DNA from: Promethearchaeota archaeon
GTDB lineage: Archaea; Asgardarchaeota; Lokiarchaeia; Sigyniarchaeales; SOKP01
Assembly (NCBI GenBank): GCA_016840165.1
Contig: JAEOSU010000091.1
Coordinates: forward strand, 1-33,832
Direction: 5' to 3'
Length of the DNA: 33,832 nt
Shown one piece after another: positions 1 through 8,311 of this stretch. A model generated the notes under the pieces. That model did not search any database. It had not been told where the DNA came from and saw only the letters and a list, made by a program, of their open reading frames with translations. Position 1 is the stretch's first letter. Each line of letters starts with the position of its first letter. The position numbers and the translations under genes are program-made.

Positions 1-35
1 AAAAAAAAGAAAAATAAATTTTTACATTAATTTTA

Positions 36-779
36 TTACTCTCTTCCAGGTCTTATATATCCAAAATATGCTCCTAAAATACCAAGAAATACAAATATCC
101 ACGCTAAAAAGTAAAATAGTGTAAATCCTTGGCCACCCGCTAATATCGTTAATCTATCGATTAAAAAATTAAAAGGTACCAGTATAAAAAATAGTGACAT
201 AAGACTCAATGAAAGAAATGCCTTTTTAAACAAATCCTGTTCAGTTATTCTATAGGATTGATAAGAACGAACCATAAAAGGGAAATATATCATCGCCATG
301 AATATAAAAATTAAAAGAAAAGTAATAGCATCTAATAAAACATTGCCAGGTTCATATAGAAATAAGGAACAGAGAAAAGTAGCAAGAAACGTCGCTATCA
401 CAATAATCCTTTCGATAGTTATGTAACCTTTTTCAAATATTTTTACCTTTAGAACATAAGAAAGATAAATTGCAATCGAAAGTAAAACGAAGCTAATTCG
501 AAAATCGATAATTCTATAAATAATCCAGGAGATTAGTGTTCCAGGGTCTGGAAGATTTCGGTCCATGATAAAATCAATTCCAGAATATAATATCAGCACC
601 TTAGATAACCAAGAAAAAATAATTGCAATCGTGTAAAATAGGAAAATGATCAGTAGATATAATGTCAGTTCATGTCTTTTTTCTCTATATTTCAATAGAA
701 TTAAGACTAAAATAATAGCGGCACATATTATAATAACAGATTCAAAGACCATTCCAATGAATTGAGGGTCCATATCCAT
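36..779 (-). CDS. Seven-transmembrane protein of unknown function
   Basis: The 247-residue protein is almost entirely hydrophobic. Seven likely membrane helices can be picked out at roughly residues 7-30, 38-62, 82-108, 122-142, 147-170, 185-210 and 218-242. The loops between them are short and charged, and the tail ends in RPGRE. There is no signal peptide apart from the first helix, no soluble domain and no motif of a transporter or enzyme that I recognise. Two start codons lie two residues apart (M1 and M3), and I took the outer one. The gene is divergent from the bisphosphate nucleotidase gene, with 90 bp of AT-rich DNA between them. A receptor-like or sensory membrane protein is possible on topology alone, but nothing visible supports a particular role. 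It is very likely a real gene. Confidence 0.8.
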   Translation of the reverse strand: MDMDPQFIGMVFESVIIICAAIILVLILLKYREKRHELTLYLLIIFLFYTIAIIFSWLSKVLILYSGIDFIMDRNLPDPGTLISWIIYRIIDFRISFVLLSIAIYLSYVLKVKIFEKGYITIERIIVIATFLATFLCSLFLYEPGNVLLDAITFLLIFIFMAMIYFPFMVRSYQSYRITEQDLFKKAFLSLSLMSLFFILVPFNFLIDRLTILAGGQGFTLFYFLAWIFVFLGILGAYFGYIRPGRE

Positions 780-869
780 TTTAACTATGAATTTGTATTT
801 ATATGTTCAGATTCCAAAATATAAATTAACAATCATAAATTTAGTTTAAAAAAATATTTTATAGAAAAA

Positions 870-1799
870 ATGAAAATTATTGAAAAAGAAATTCAAACGA
901 TTGTAAAAATCATTAGGAATGCAATCCGCATTACTGAATGGTTTAAAGAAGAAGGTTTTAAAACATACATAAAACAAGATCAATCTCCTGTCACCCTTGC
1001 AGATTATGCTTCACAAATTTATATCATTAGTAAATTGAAAGAATTATATCCTAAAGATTCGATTATTGCAGAAGAAACTTTTTCTTCTGAACTTAATAAT
1101 TATACTGAAAAAGTGATTCAATCGTGTTATAATAAATTGAACCTCTCCCTAAAGCCCAATATTAAAGAAATTCTAAATTATCGTGGTCCTAATTCTAAAA
1201 CAAGATGGTCAATTGATCCTATCGATGGAACTAAAGGATATCAAAAGGGTTTATCTTATGCAATAGGTGTAGGTTTGATCAATAATCAAGAAAAAAAGCT
1301 TAGTATAATTGGAGTGCCTAATTATAATACAGACGGAGTGGCCGTATTCGTTGCAAACAAGGGTAAGGGTGCTTTGACATCTTATGGCGAGAAAGATTTC
1401 GTTCCGATAAAAGTAAGCGAAACGAGAGACGTCAAAAAATCTGTACTCTGCCATTCATTACATTATGATGAGCCCTGGGTCATGAAATTAGCTAATAAAT
1501 TGGGTATAGAGAATTATATACAAATAGATAGTATGGCAAAATTTTGTATGGTAGCGGATGGTTCTGCAGATCTGTATATAAAACCAATGTATGTAGATCG
1601 CTCTTTCATTTGGGATTTTTTACCGGGAGACTTATTAGTAACGGAAGCTGGAGGTAAAGTGACTGACCTCAAGGGGGTGTCTCCAAATTACATTGATAAT
1701 AAATGTATGATATCAGCACCAGGTTTAGTGGTCTCAAATGGAATGTTCCATCAAGATATACTTGATACTATAAAAAATACTCCTAATATTATTGATTAA
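870..1799 (+). CDS. Hal2/SAL1-type 3'(2'),5'-bisphosphate nucleotidase (inositol monophosphatase superfamily)
   Basis: This is a metal-dependent phosphatase of the lithium-sensitive inositol monophosphatase superfamily, 309 residues long. The N-terminal SPVTLAD block is at 39-45 and the metal-binding EE at 68-69. The core DPIDGT (116-121) is followed by KGY, and WD at 248-249 precedes the EAGGKVTD block. DPIDGTKG, together with the roughly 45-residue insert between the EE and DPIDGT motifs, is typical of enzymes that remove the 3'-phosphate from PAP or PAPS. Inositol or fructose-bisphosphate phosphatases usually have DPLDGT-N instead. The likely role is recycling PAP left from sulfation or sulfur metabolism. 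The residues after WD are FLPGD, not the HAAG usual in Hal2. Substrate is inferred; the superfamily is secure. Confidence 0.85.
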   Translation: MKIIEKEIQTIVKIIRNAIRITEWFKEEGFKTYIKQDQSPVTLADYASQIYIISKLKELYPKDSIIAEETFSSELNNYTEKVIQSCYNKLNLSLKPNIKEILNYRGPNSKTRWSIDPIDGTKGYQKGLSYAIGVGLINNQEKKLSIIGVPNYNTDGVAVFVANKGKGALTSYGEKDFVPIKVSETRDVKKSVLCHSLHYDEPWVMKLANKLGIENYIQIDSMAKFCMVADGSADLYIKPMYVDRSFIWDFLPGDLLVTEAGGKVTDLKGVSPNYIDNKCMISAPGLVVSNGMFHQDILDTIKNTPNIID

Positions 1800-1820
1800 A
1801 ATCGAAAGTGGCTAATTACA

Positions 1821-2906
1821 CTATACTTGAATATACTGGAGTAAATTAGTTTGATTATGATCTATGTTTATTTTTAGATTTGATAATTTTATGCCAACTA
1901 ACCTAACTTTCTTATTCTTATTTCTGAATTCCTTTAATAAGAGTATTATCACTTCAATCACTTTTCTTTTATTTCTAATATAGCTTTTCATACTAAATGA
2001 TCTTGTAAAGGTTTCAAAACCCTCAAACCTAATTTTTAATGTTATAGTACGATAAAAAACATTTTTCTTCTTTAATTTATTATGTATTTTATCATTAATT
2101 TCTTCAAGTTTTGATATTATTTCAGAATAATCATCGGTATCTTGATAAAATGTTCTTTCTTTACTGATAGACTTTCTTTCGTCATGAAATTCTTTCACTG
2201 CTCTCATGTCTAAACCATTAACAACATTCCATACCCATTCTCCATTTTTACCAAATTTTTCTGCCATTTGATGAAATGGCATTTCTATGATATCTCCGAT
2301 TTTATTGATACCATTCTTGTTATAATATACTTTCGACTTTTTCCCTATTCCTGGAATCCTCGTTATATCCATATCTTTTAAAAATTCTGCTCTATCCTCA
2401 TCTTTTACAATAGTGATTCCGTTAGGTTTATTATAATCTGAAGCAATTTTGGCTATGGATTTACTTGATGCACAGCCGATTGATAATGTTATACCAACTT
2501 TATTATAAATTTCTTGTTGAATCTTTTTTGCTATTTTTTCTGCTTGGTCAAATGAATTACAGATTTCTGACATATCAAGATATGCCTCATCTATACCCAT
2601 TTGCTGAAACACTGAAGAGAAAGAGTTTATTATCTTCATGACTTCTCTTGAAGTTTGGTAATATTTATCGTGGTTTGGATTTAAGAATACACCATGAGGA
2701 CATAATCTAAAGGCTTTCGAAATTGGCATCGCAGAATGCAATCCAAATTTCCTTGCTTCATAAGAACACGTAGCTACCACACCCCTACCTTTACCTCCTT
2801 TTGGATCAGCTCCAATAATAACGGGCTTATTTTTATAATCAGGATTATCTCGGATCTCAACGGCTGCAAAAAAACAATCTAAATCACAATGAAAGATTAT
2901 TCTCAA
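1821..2906 (-). CDS. dinB: DNA polymerase IV (DinB, Y family)
   Basis: This is a 361-residue Y-family translesion polymerase of normal length. Palm metal ligands are D8 (in HCDLDCFF) and D106-E107 (in GIDEAYLD). F13 occupies the steric-gate position, as in E. coli Pol IV. The finger block SYEARKFG follows near residue 48, then the thumb HhH region (IPGIGKKSK) and the little finger. The last residues, Q352 to I359 (QTNLLQYI), fit a degenerate PCNA-interacting motif (Q-x-x-L-x-x-aromatic), which is where archaeal Dpo4 enzymes carry theirs. The gene stands alone and converges on the nucleotidase gene with 21 bp between them. The CFFAAVE active-site block looks more bacterial than Sulfolobus-like, but DinB is widely exchanged. 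The function call is secure. Confidence 0.95.
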   Translation of the reverse strand: MRIIFHCDLDCFFAAVEIRDNPDYKNKPVIIGADPKGGKGRGVVATCSYEARKFGLHSAMPISKAFRLCPHGVFLNPNHDKYYQTSREVMKIINSFSSVFQQMGIDEAYLDMSEICNSFDQAEKIAKKIQQEIYNKVGITLSIGCASSKSIAKIASDYNKPNGITIVKDEDRAEFLKDMDITRIPGIGKKSKVYYNKNGINKIGDIIEMPFHQMAEKFGKNGEWVWNVVNGLDMRAVKEFHDERKSISKERTFYQDTDDYSEIISKLEEINDKIHNKLKKKNVFYRTITLKIRFEGFETFTRSFSMKSYIRNKRKVIEVIILLLKEFRNKNKKVRLVGIKLSNLKINIDHNQTNLLQYIQV

Positions 2907-3120
2907 TATCTTTTCATCTTGTTGACAAATAATATCTAAAATATCACTAAAATAATGATAAGAGATCTTTTAAAAAATATGACTAGGTAGAATTATTAAT
3001 TCCTACAAGATAAACCCTATAGAATTAGCTTTCAAATCATCTAAAAGATAATATCGAATATTTTATTTTAATTAAAACTTTATAAGCCTTAATGATTAAA
3101 CATTTTTGAGATGAATATCT

Positions 3121-3801
3121 ATGGAAGATGATAATATTAATGATTTAAAAGAAGAAATTGTTAATGCAGGTAGAGATCTATTTAATAAAGGGGTTTTAGA
3201 GAATAATGAGGGCAACATTAGCCTAAGGATACCTAAAAAAGATGAACTGTTAATAACTCCTACCGGAAATAATTATCAAACATGTTCAGCTGATCAAGTA
3301 GTACATATGAAATTTGATGGTACTGCTATAAGTACGGGCAAATTACCCTCAACAGAGGTTAAATTGCATATAGCAATTTATAAATCCCGTCCTAAAGCTA
3401 AATGCATAATTCATACTCATTCCACTTATGCCTCAATGCTTTCGATTTTGAGAAAAGAGATTCCTATAATTATGGAAGAGCAAGTTGTATATCTTGGAGG
3501 AACTATAAATGTTTCGTCTTACGGGGAAGCTCATACTGATGAAATAAGTAAATCAGCATTAATTGCCTTGTCCTATAAAAATGGGGCTCTATTAGCCAAT
3601 CATGGAGTGATTGTATGTGGAAAGTCAATTCAAAATGCTGTTAAAAATGCAGAGTTGGTAGAAAAGCTGGCGAAAGTATATTGGGGAGCGTTACAGGTTG
3701 GCAATCCTCATATTCTGGATAAAATATCGTTAGAAAAATTTCAGAATATGTTTAAAAGATTGTTTTCAAATTGTCCCCGAAGTATGTTAAAAGATTTATA
3801 A
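3121..3801 (+). CDS. Class II aldolase (L-fuculose-phosphate aldolase family)
   Basis: The 226-residue protein matches the class II aldolase/adducin fold. A glycine-asparagine pair at 31-32 starts the phosphate loop. E79 (in PSTEV) aligns with the catalytic glutamate of FucA. H98 and H100 (in IIHTHS) and H161 (in ANHGV) align with the three zinc histidines, all with the same six-residue offset from E. coli FucA. It should split a ketose or deoxyketose 1-phosphate into DHAP and an aldehyde. In archaea such enzymes have been linked to lactaldehyde supply for F420 and to deoxy-sugar salvage; which applies here is not visible. The next gene, a sugar isomerase-like protein, starts 17 bp downstream, so the pair is probably co-transcribed. 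An ATG 10 bp upstream is out of frame. Confidence 0.88.
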   Translation: MEDDNINDLKEEIVNAGRDLFNKGVLENNEGNISLRIPKKDELLITPTGNNYQTCSADQVVHMKFDGTAISTGKLPSTEVKLHIAIYKSRPKAKCIIHTHSTYASMLSILRKEIPIIMEEQVVYLGGTINVSSYGEAHTDEISKSALIALSYKNGALLANHGVIVCGKSIQNAVKNAELVEKLAKVYWGALQVGNPHILDKISLEKFQNMFKRLFSNCPRSMLKDL

Positions 3802-3818
3802 AAATATAGGACTTTATA

Positions 3819-4649
3819 ATGCTATTAGGAATTAGTACGTTAGGACATCTTAATGATTATACGGTAAATAATAAATCAAATGATCTATCAAAAAGTCTAC
3901 TTGAAGCCACGGAAGCATGTTTAAACTATGCAGAGGAAAAAGATATTAGGGTGGTAGAATTTGTTATCGAACCTCAGAGTTTTCTGAGAGGCGATTTAAA
4001 ACAAAAATTTATTGATCTCACTATGTCATATTCATTAAAAAAGCAAGTTCATGCTCCATATATCGATATAAACCTCTGTTCTCATAACTCAACGATTTCT
4101 CGAGCTTCAATAGACGCATATCTTGAAACTTATAATCTTTGCCAAGACTTAGAGATTAATTTGATGACTATTCACCCTGGATTAGCCAATTCTATGATAA
4201 AATCTCTTCAGGAATATAATAAACAGCAACTCTTATCAGCATTACATATTTTAATCGATTCAATTGATGATAAAGACTTTATTCTTTGTTTGGAAAATAT
4301 GCCAAAAAATACCAACATAATGCTTGATGATGTCAATATTTCAGAGATTTTTAATAATCTAAATAGGAAGGAGCTCTTTTTAACATATGATACTAGTCAT
4401 TATTACACAAATTCGGGAAATATTAGACTTCTCTGGAAAAAAATGCATAATAAAATAAGAAATGTCCATATTGTTGATAACTTTACAAAAGAGGAAGATC
4501 CCCATCCTCCTCTTGGAACTGGAACTATTAATTTTGAAAGAATACTTGATATTATTAAAAGCTATAATTACCAAGGATCTCTAATTATTGAATTATCTTC
4601 TCCCAAAGGATTGAACCAAAGCATCGAATATATCTCTAACTATTTATGA
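3819..4649 (+). CDS. TIM-barrel sugar phosphate isomerase/epimerase-like protein
   Basis: The 276-residue protein has the strand-end signature of the xylose isomerase-like/AP endonuclease 2 superfamily. These are EFVIEP near residue 48, HAPYID near 85, TIHPG near 112, LENMP near 153, TYDTSHYY near 189, VHIVDN near 217, HPPLGTGTINF near 228 and IIELS near the C-terminus. The Glu, His, Asp and Glu positions at these strand ends would bind the divalent metal. It lies 17 bp after the aldolase gene, so a shared sugar-phosphate pathway (isomerase feeding aldolase) is a reasonable inference. Endonuclease IV members usually carry more metal histidines and a longer DNA-binding loop, so a repair role is less likely but not excluded. 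Confidence 0.75.
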   Translation: MLLGISTLGHLNDYTVNNKSNDLSKSLLEATEACLNYAEEKDIRVVEFVIEPQSFLRGDLKQKFIDLTMSYSLKKQVHAPYIDINLCSHNSTISRASIDAYLETYNLCQDLEINLMTIHPGLANSMIKSLQEYNKQQLLSALHILIDSIDDKDFILCLENMPKNTNIMLDDVNISEIFNNLNRKELFLTYDTSHYYTNSGNIRLLWKKMHNKIRNVHIVDNFTKEEDPHPPLGTGTINFERILDIIKSYNYQGSLIIELSSPKGLNQSIEYISNYL

Positions 4650-4726
4650 TGAGGTTTAATTCTCCCTTTGTCTGTTTATAAAGATTCTTAAAAATTATTA
4701 ATCAATAATCTTTAATAGAACTTATA

Positions 4727-5119
4727 ATGAAGATCATTTCTTTACAAGTTACTGATGATCTATACGATAGATTTGAAAAAGTTAGAAATAATAGTGGATT
4801 CAATTCTAAAAGTGAAGCCTTAAGAGATGCTATAAACAAATTTATTGAGACTCATGAAAAGTTTGAGAATCTAGAGGGATACAAAATTATGGCTATTAAT
4901 TTGGTATATCCCTTCAAAGAACAAATTGCGGATGAAATTTCTGAATTATATCACAACTTTCATTCAATAATTAAAGCAGCAACCGATTGGCGGATTGCTG
5001 AAAAGAAAATTGAAAATATTTTGGTTGTTGGAGAATTTGGATTGATAAAAGATTTCTATCAAAGTTTAGCAAGAATTCGGGAGGTCATTTCTAGTATAAA
5101 TGAAATTTTAATCGATTAG
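4727..5119 (+). CDS. NikR-like ribbon-helix-helix transcription regulator with altered metal site
   Basis: The 130-residue protein starts with a ribbon-helix-helix DNA-binding domain (1-45; strand KIISLQV, then two helices, ending ALRDAINKF). An ACT-like C-terminal domain (about 52-130) follows. The whole is colinear with E. coli NikR. Of the four nickel ligands only H76 is present: the positions of H87, H89 and C95 hold D87, R89 and I95. High-affinity nickel binding as in NikR is therefore unlikely. It may sense another ligand or bind constitutively. It is 77 bp downstream of the aldolase/isomerase pair on the same strand and converges on nadC, with 8 bp between. Its targets could include either neighbour, but no operator can be named. 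Confidence 0.8.
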   Translation: MKIISLQVTDDLYDRFEKVRNNSGFNSKSEALRDAINKFIETHEKFENLEGYKIMAINLVYPFKEQIADEISELYHNFHSIIKAATDWRIAEKKIENILVVGEFGLIKDFYQSLARIREVISSINEILID

Positions 5120-5127
5120 CTTTCAAT

Positions 5128-5985
5128 TTAGAATCTCAAAGTTAAATCTATATGTTCAGATGGTCTTTGCGTTATTTCACTGGTACTAATAATATCTGGA
5201 CCTAACCGTGCATAATTAAGGATATTTTCCTGGGTTATATTACCTGATACCTCAATTAATACCTTGTCGCGTAATTTATTTTGTTTCAACAGATTTATTG
5301 CTTCTTCGACCATATCCGGTGTAAAGTTGTCAAACATAATGATATCAGCTCCACATCTTGCTGCTTCTAATGAATCTTCAACTTTTTCAACTTCAATTTC
5401 GATCTTTTTCGAGAAACTCGCGATTTTCTTGATCTCTGATAAAATTTTTGAAATATCACCATTGTAAAACTTAAGATGAGTATCTTTCAGAAGGATCATA
5501 TCGTCCAATGAGAATCGATGTGGATCTCCCCCTCCTATTATTGTAGCTTTTTTTTCAAATATTCTTAAACCCGGGGTAGTTTTTCGAGTACACGCTATTT
5601 TAACAGCCTTATTTGATTGGTTTATTATTGATACATACTTAAATGTCGTTGAGGTAATAGCACTCATATGAGCTACTAGATTGAGACCAACTCTTTCCCC
5701 TAATAAAATATTCCGTGTATTTCCATTCAATTCGGCTATAATATCATCTTTTTTAATGGAATCCCCATCTTTTTTCTTAAGAATAATTTTCACATCTAAT
5801 AAATTATAGAGAATTGTTAATTCTTCTAAGCCAGATATATAACCAATGCTTTTAGAAATAATTTTTGCTGAAGATACAGCATCTATAGGTATAGTAGAAG
5901 AACTTAAATCCAAGTAGCTGGAATCTTCCTCAAGAAATTCCCTAATTTTTCTTTCAATTAAAATTCTATTATAGCTCATTAGCAT
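5128..5985 (-). CDS. nadC: Nicotinate-nucleotide pyrophosphorylase (quinolinate phosphoribosyltransferase)
   Basis: This 285-residue enzyme converts quinolinate and PRPP to nicotinate mononucleotide, CO2 and pyrophosphate in de novo NAD synthesis. The N-terminal open-sandwich domain is followed by the barrel. It carries the family substrate residues: GERVGLNL near 96, TRKTTPGLR (133-141), GGGDPHR (151-157), LLKDTH (165-170) and MFDN near 217. The last motif region reads STSEITQRPSEHIDLTL, where relatives usually have an ALTHS-type sequence, a minor deviation. No nadA, nadB or aspartate dehydrogenase gene lies nearby. ModD, a related protein of molybdate operons, is an alternative, but there is no molybdate transport context. 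The start could be M1 or M3, two codons apart. Confidence 0.87.
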   Translation of the reverse strand: MLMSYNRILIERKIREFLEEDSSYLDLSSSTIPIDAVSSAKIISKSIGYISGLEELTILYNLLDVKIILKKKDGDSIKKDDIIAELNGNTRNILLGERVGLNLVAHMSAITSTTFKYVSIINQSNKAVKIACTRKTTPGLRIFEKKATIIGGGDPHRFSLDDMILLKDTHLKFYNGDISKILSEIKKIASFSKKIEIEVEKVEDSLEAARCGADIIMFDNFTPDMVEEAINLLKQNKLRDKVLIEVSGNITQENILNYARLGPDIISTSEITQRPSEHIDLTLRF

Positions 5986-6041
5986 TAATCATTGAATTTA
6001 ATTTGAGTATTATTATTATAGAGTGGTAATTAATTAAAATT

Positions 6042-6680
6042 ATGCCAGATATACAACACTTATTTATTCCTAATAATGGGATTAAACTCGAAGCAGAGTT
6101 CTTTCCATCTAAAAATAAGTCTAATAAGTCCTGTGTATTAATTTGCCATCCACATCCTCAATTTGGAGGGGATATGTATAATAATGTTGTATCAAGTGTC
6201 TTTAAATCCTTGATAGATAATAATATTGCTGTTTTACGTTTTAACTTTAGGGGAGTCGGCAAATCTACGGGGCATCATACTAATGGAGAAGGTGAGGTAA
6301 GTGACGTGAAAGCATGCGTAGACTTTTTGATACATAACCTTAATATGGCGGTTATTTTCATATGTGGCTACTCTTATGGTGCGGCTATTGGATGTAGTAC
6401 TATTAATTATTCACAAAAAATTATTGGTTTTATCGCAATATCATTTCCATGGGATTTTATGGGTATTAAATATAAAAATAAATCCCAAACTAATAAACCT
6501 AAACTATTCATTCAAGGAAATAAGGATAATATAGCTCGTTTTGATGATTTTTTTCACTATTACAATGATTATGATGAACCCAAAAAATATGAAATCATAG
6601 ATGGTGCTGATCACTTCTATTGGGGCTATGAAAAACAAGTTTCTAAACTCGTTTATCAATTTTATAGATCTTTAAACTAA
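6042..6680 (+). CDS. Alpha/beta hydrolase (COG2945-like)
   Basis: The 212-residue protein has a clear alpha/beta hydrolase fold. The oxyanion-side block CHPHPQFGG (35-43) is typical of the COG2945 group. The nucleophile elbow GYSYG puts the serine at 111. Acid and base candidates are D162 (in GNKDN) and H191 (in DGADHF). NFRGVGKSTG (68-77) is the usual strand-loop after beta 4. It is probably a cytoplasmic esterase or peptidase-like hydrolase, since no signal peptide is present. The substrate is unknown. It is divergent from nadC and converges tail to tail with the dehydrogenase gene, only 4 bp apart. Confidence 0.85.
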   Translation: MPDIQHLFIPNNGIKLEAEFFPSKNKSNKSCVLICHPHPQFGGDMYNNVVSSVFKSLIDNNIAVLRFNFRGVGKSTGHHTNGEGEVSDVKACVDFLIHNLNMAVIFICGYSYGAAIGCSTINYSQKIIGFIAISFPWDFMGIKYKNKSQTNKPKLFIQGNKDNIARFDDFFHYYNDYDEPKKYEIIDGADHFYWGYEKQVSKLVYQFYRSLN

Positions 6681-6684
6681 TTAC

Positions 6685-7719
6685 TTAAATTTTTAAAATA
6701 ACTTTCCCAAATTGTTCATGTTCGCTTAAATATTGTTCCGCTTCTATAATATTCTCTAAAGGAAATATTCTATCAATAATTGGCTTCAATTTACCTAGAA
6801 ATATTAAATTCATAACTTCTTGAAATTCTTTCTGATTACTCATAGTGGAACCAATAATTTTGACTTGTTTCCAAAAGATTTGTCTAAGATCAATTTCTGA
6901 TATTGGCCCGGTTGTAGCTCCGGGGATAACTAAGCGTCCACCTGGTTTTAATAGTCGAAGGCTACTATGAAAAGTCGCTTTTCCAACACTATCAATAATC
7001 ACATCAACACCTTGTTTCTTCGTTATTTCAGTATAAATATATTTATTATATTCGGGATCTTCAACATAATTTACAACATAATCTGCCCCTAATTCTAATG
7101 CTTTTTTCATTTTTTCTTTAGTACTAGTTGAAGTAATTACATTTGCTCCTAGATATTTAGCAATCTGGATGGTTGCGGATGAAACTCCTCCACCCGCTCC
7201 GTGTATAAATATAAATTCTTCTTCTTTTAACTCTGCTTGAGTAGTGAGCATTCTCCAAGCAGTTAAAAATGTTAAAGGCACGGCAGCAGCATCATCTAAC
7301 TGATAATTATCAGGAATTTTTATTGCATTAATCTCGGGTACTTTAAAATACTCTGCGAAGGTACCCCATTGATGTTCACCTAAAATAGAAAACTCTTTAC
7401 AAAAATTTTGTTTTCCAGACAAGCAAAATATGCATTTTCCACAGCTTAATCCGGGATTCACAGTAACCTTATCACCCACGTTTAATTGAGTAACTTCTGT
7501 TCCAATTTCTTTAATAATCCCACTTCCATCGCTTCCGATCACATGTGGGAGTGGAAGACTCAAACCCGGCCAACCTTTTATGATAAATATATCAATATGA
7601 TTTAGAGCACTGAATTTTGTTTCAATTAAAACTTCATTTGATTTGAGTTTAGGCGTAGGTAACTGTCCGATTTTCAATTGTTTTAAATTGCCATGTTCCT
7701 CTATAAATGCAGCTTTCAT
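6685..7719 (-). CDS. Medium-chain dehydrogenase/quinone oxidoreductase-type protein with structural zinc
   Basis: The 344-residue protein belongs to the medium-chain dehydrogenase/reductase superfamily. The N-terminal GroES-like domain carries the four-cysteine structural zinc lobe (C93, C96, C99, C107). The Rossmann nucleotide site GAGGGVSSA is near 174-182. The position of the catalytic-zinc cysteine reads N40-H41-I-D43, as in quinone oxidoreductases and enoyl reductases, so the catalytic zinc is probably absent. It is therefore more likely an NAD(P)H-dependent enone or quinone reductase than a true alcohol dehydrogenase. Substrate and cofactor preference cannot be read from the sequence. 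It stands as a single gene with its own AT-rich upstream region. Confidence 0.88.
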   Translation of the reverse strand: MKAAFIEEHGNLKQLKIGQLPTPKLKSNEVLIETKFSALNHIDIFIIKGWPGLSLPLPHVIGSDGSGIIKEIGTEVTQLNVGDKVTVNPGLSCGKCIFCLSGKQNFCKEFSILGEHQWGTFAEYFKVPEINAIKIPDNYQLDDAAAVPLTFLTAWRMLTTQAELKEEEFIFIHGAGGGVSSATIQIAKYLGANVITSTSTKEKMKKALELGADYVVNYVEDPEYNKYIYTEITKKQGVDVIIDSVGKATFHSSLRLLKPGGRLVIPGATTGPISEIDLRQIFWKQVKIIGSTMSNQKEFQEVMNLIFLGKLKPIIDRIFPLENIIEAEQYLSEHEQFGKVILKI

Positions 7720-7833
7720 AAATTATTGATTACTATTAATCCTTTTAAATATTCTAATTCTAAGTTATAAAAACAAATTTAAATTGAATTATAAAAACTA
7801 AATATCAATAATTAGGGTAAAACTTCAGTTTAT

Positions 7834-8232
7834 TTATATAGATGATAACTTTCGTAGATCCTCTGCTGAATTATCAACTGCCCAGTCCAATAATTGATCA
7901 AAATATTTTTCTACATCATCTGAATCTGGCGCTTTCGCTAATACGGCTAGTAAAAATTGTGTTTTTTCATCTGGCATGATTATATTTCGACAAACAATAA
8001 AATCATCTAGATATTTAATCTTAAGGCTACTCAACTGTGATAAATCTAATTCTTCAGAAGCCTTGTAAGCAGAGTCGCTTAGTAAGGATCCCATAGCTGC
8101 AACAACCCTTTCATCTATTTCATCAGATTTTTGCGATGCTAAAACCAATCCTGTGGAAGTTGCGAATAATGAAGCTCTGAAATTCCCATTTTCATTGAGT
8201 TCTTTAAGAACCATCTCGAGTCTGCTAACCAT
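7834..8232 (-). CDS. Roadblock/LC7 domain protein (MglB-like)
   Basis: The 132-residue protein is a single roadblock/LC7 domain. An N-terminal helix is followed by strand ASLFATSTGLVLAS (20-33), a long helix (about 41-62), then strands with SSLKIKYLDDFIVCRNI and TQFLLAVLA, and an acidic C-terminal helix. Proteins of this family form dimers that bind or regulate Ras-like GTPases (MglA-MglB in bacteria, Ragulator and dynein light chains in eukaryotes), and they are unusually numerous in Asgard archaea. It is 79 bp downstream of the phosphoesterase gene on the same strand, so it may be the last member of the purB-purM run or have its own promoter. A GTPase partner is not adjacent; the zinc-ribbon GTPase at 17573-18175 is one candidate. 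Confidence 0.85.
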   Translation of the reverse strand: MVSRLEMVLKELNENGNFRASLFATSTGLVLASQKSDEIDERVVAAMGSLLSDSAYKASEELDLSQLSSLKIKYLDDFIVCRNIIMPDEKTQFLLAVLAKAPDSDDVEKYFDQLLDWAVDNSAEDLRKLSSI

Positions 8233-8311
8233 AGAAATAATACAACTCTATAATATGATTAAATAATAAATAATATGAACTACTTAATATTTAATTTTAA
8301 CTTAATTCTTT

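Noticed and set aside
4727..5119. Calling this a nickel-responsive NikR
   Set aside because: Three of the four nickel ligands are substituted, so only the fold, not nickel sensing, is supported.
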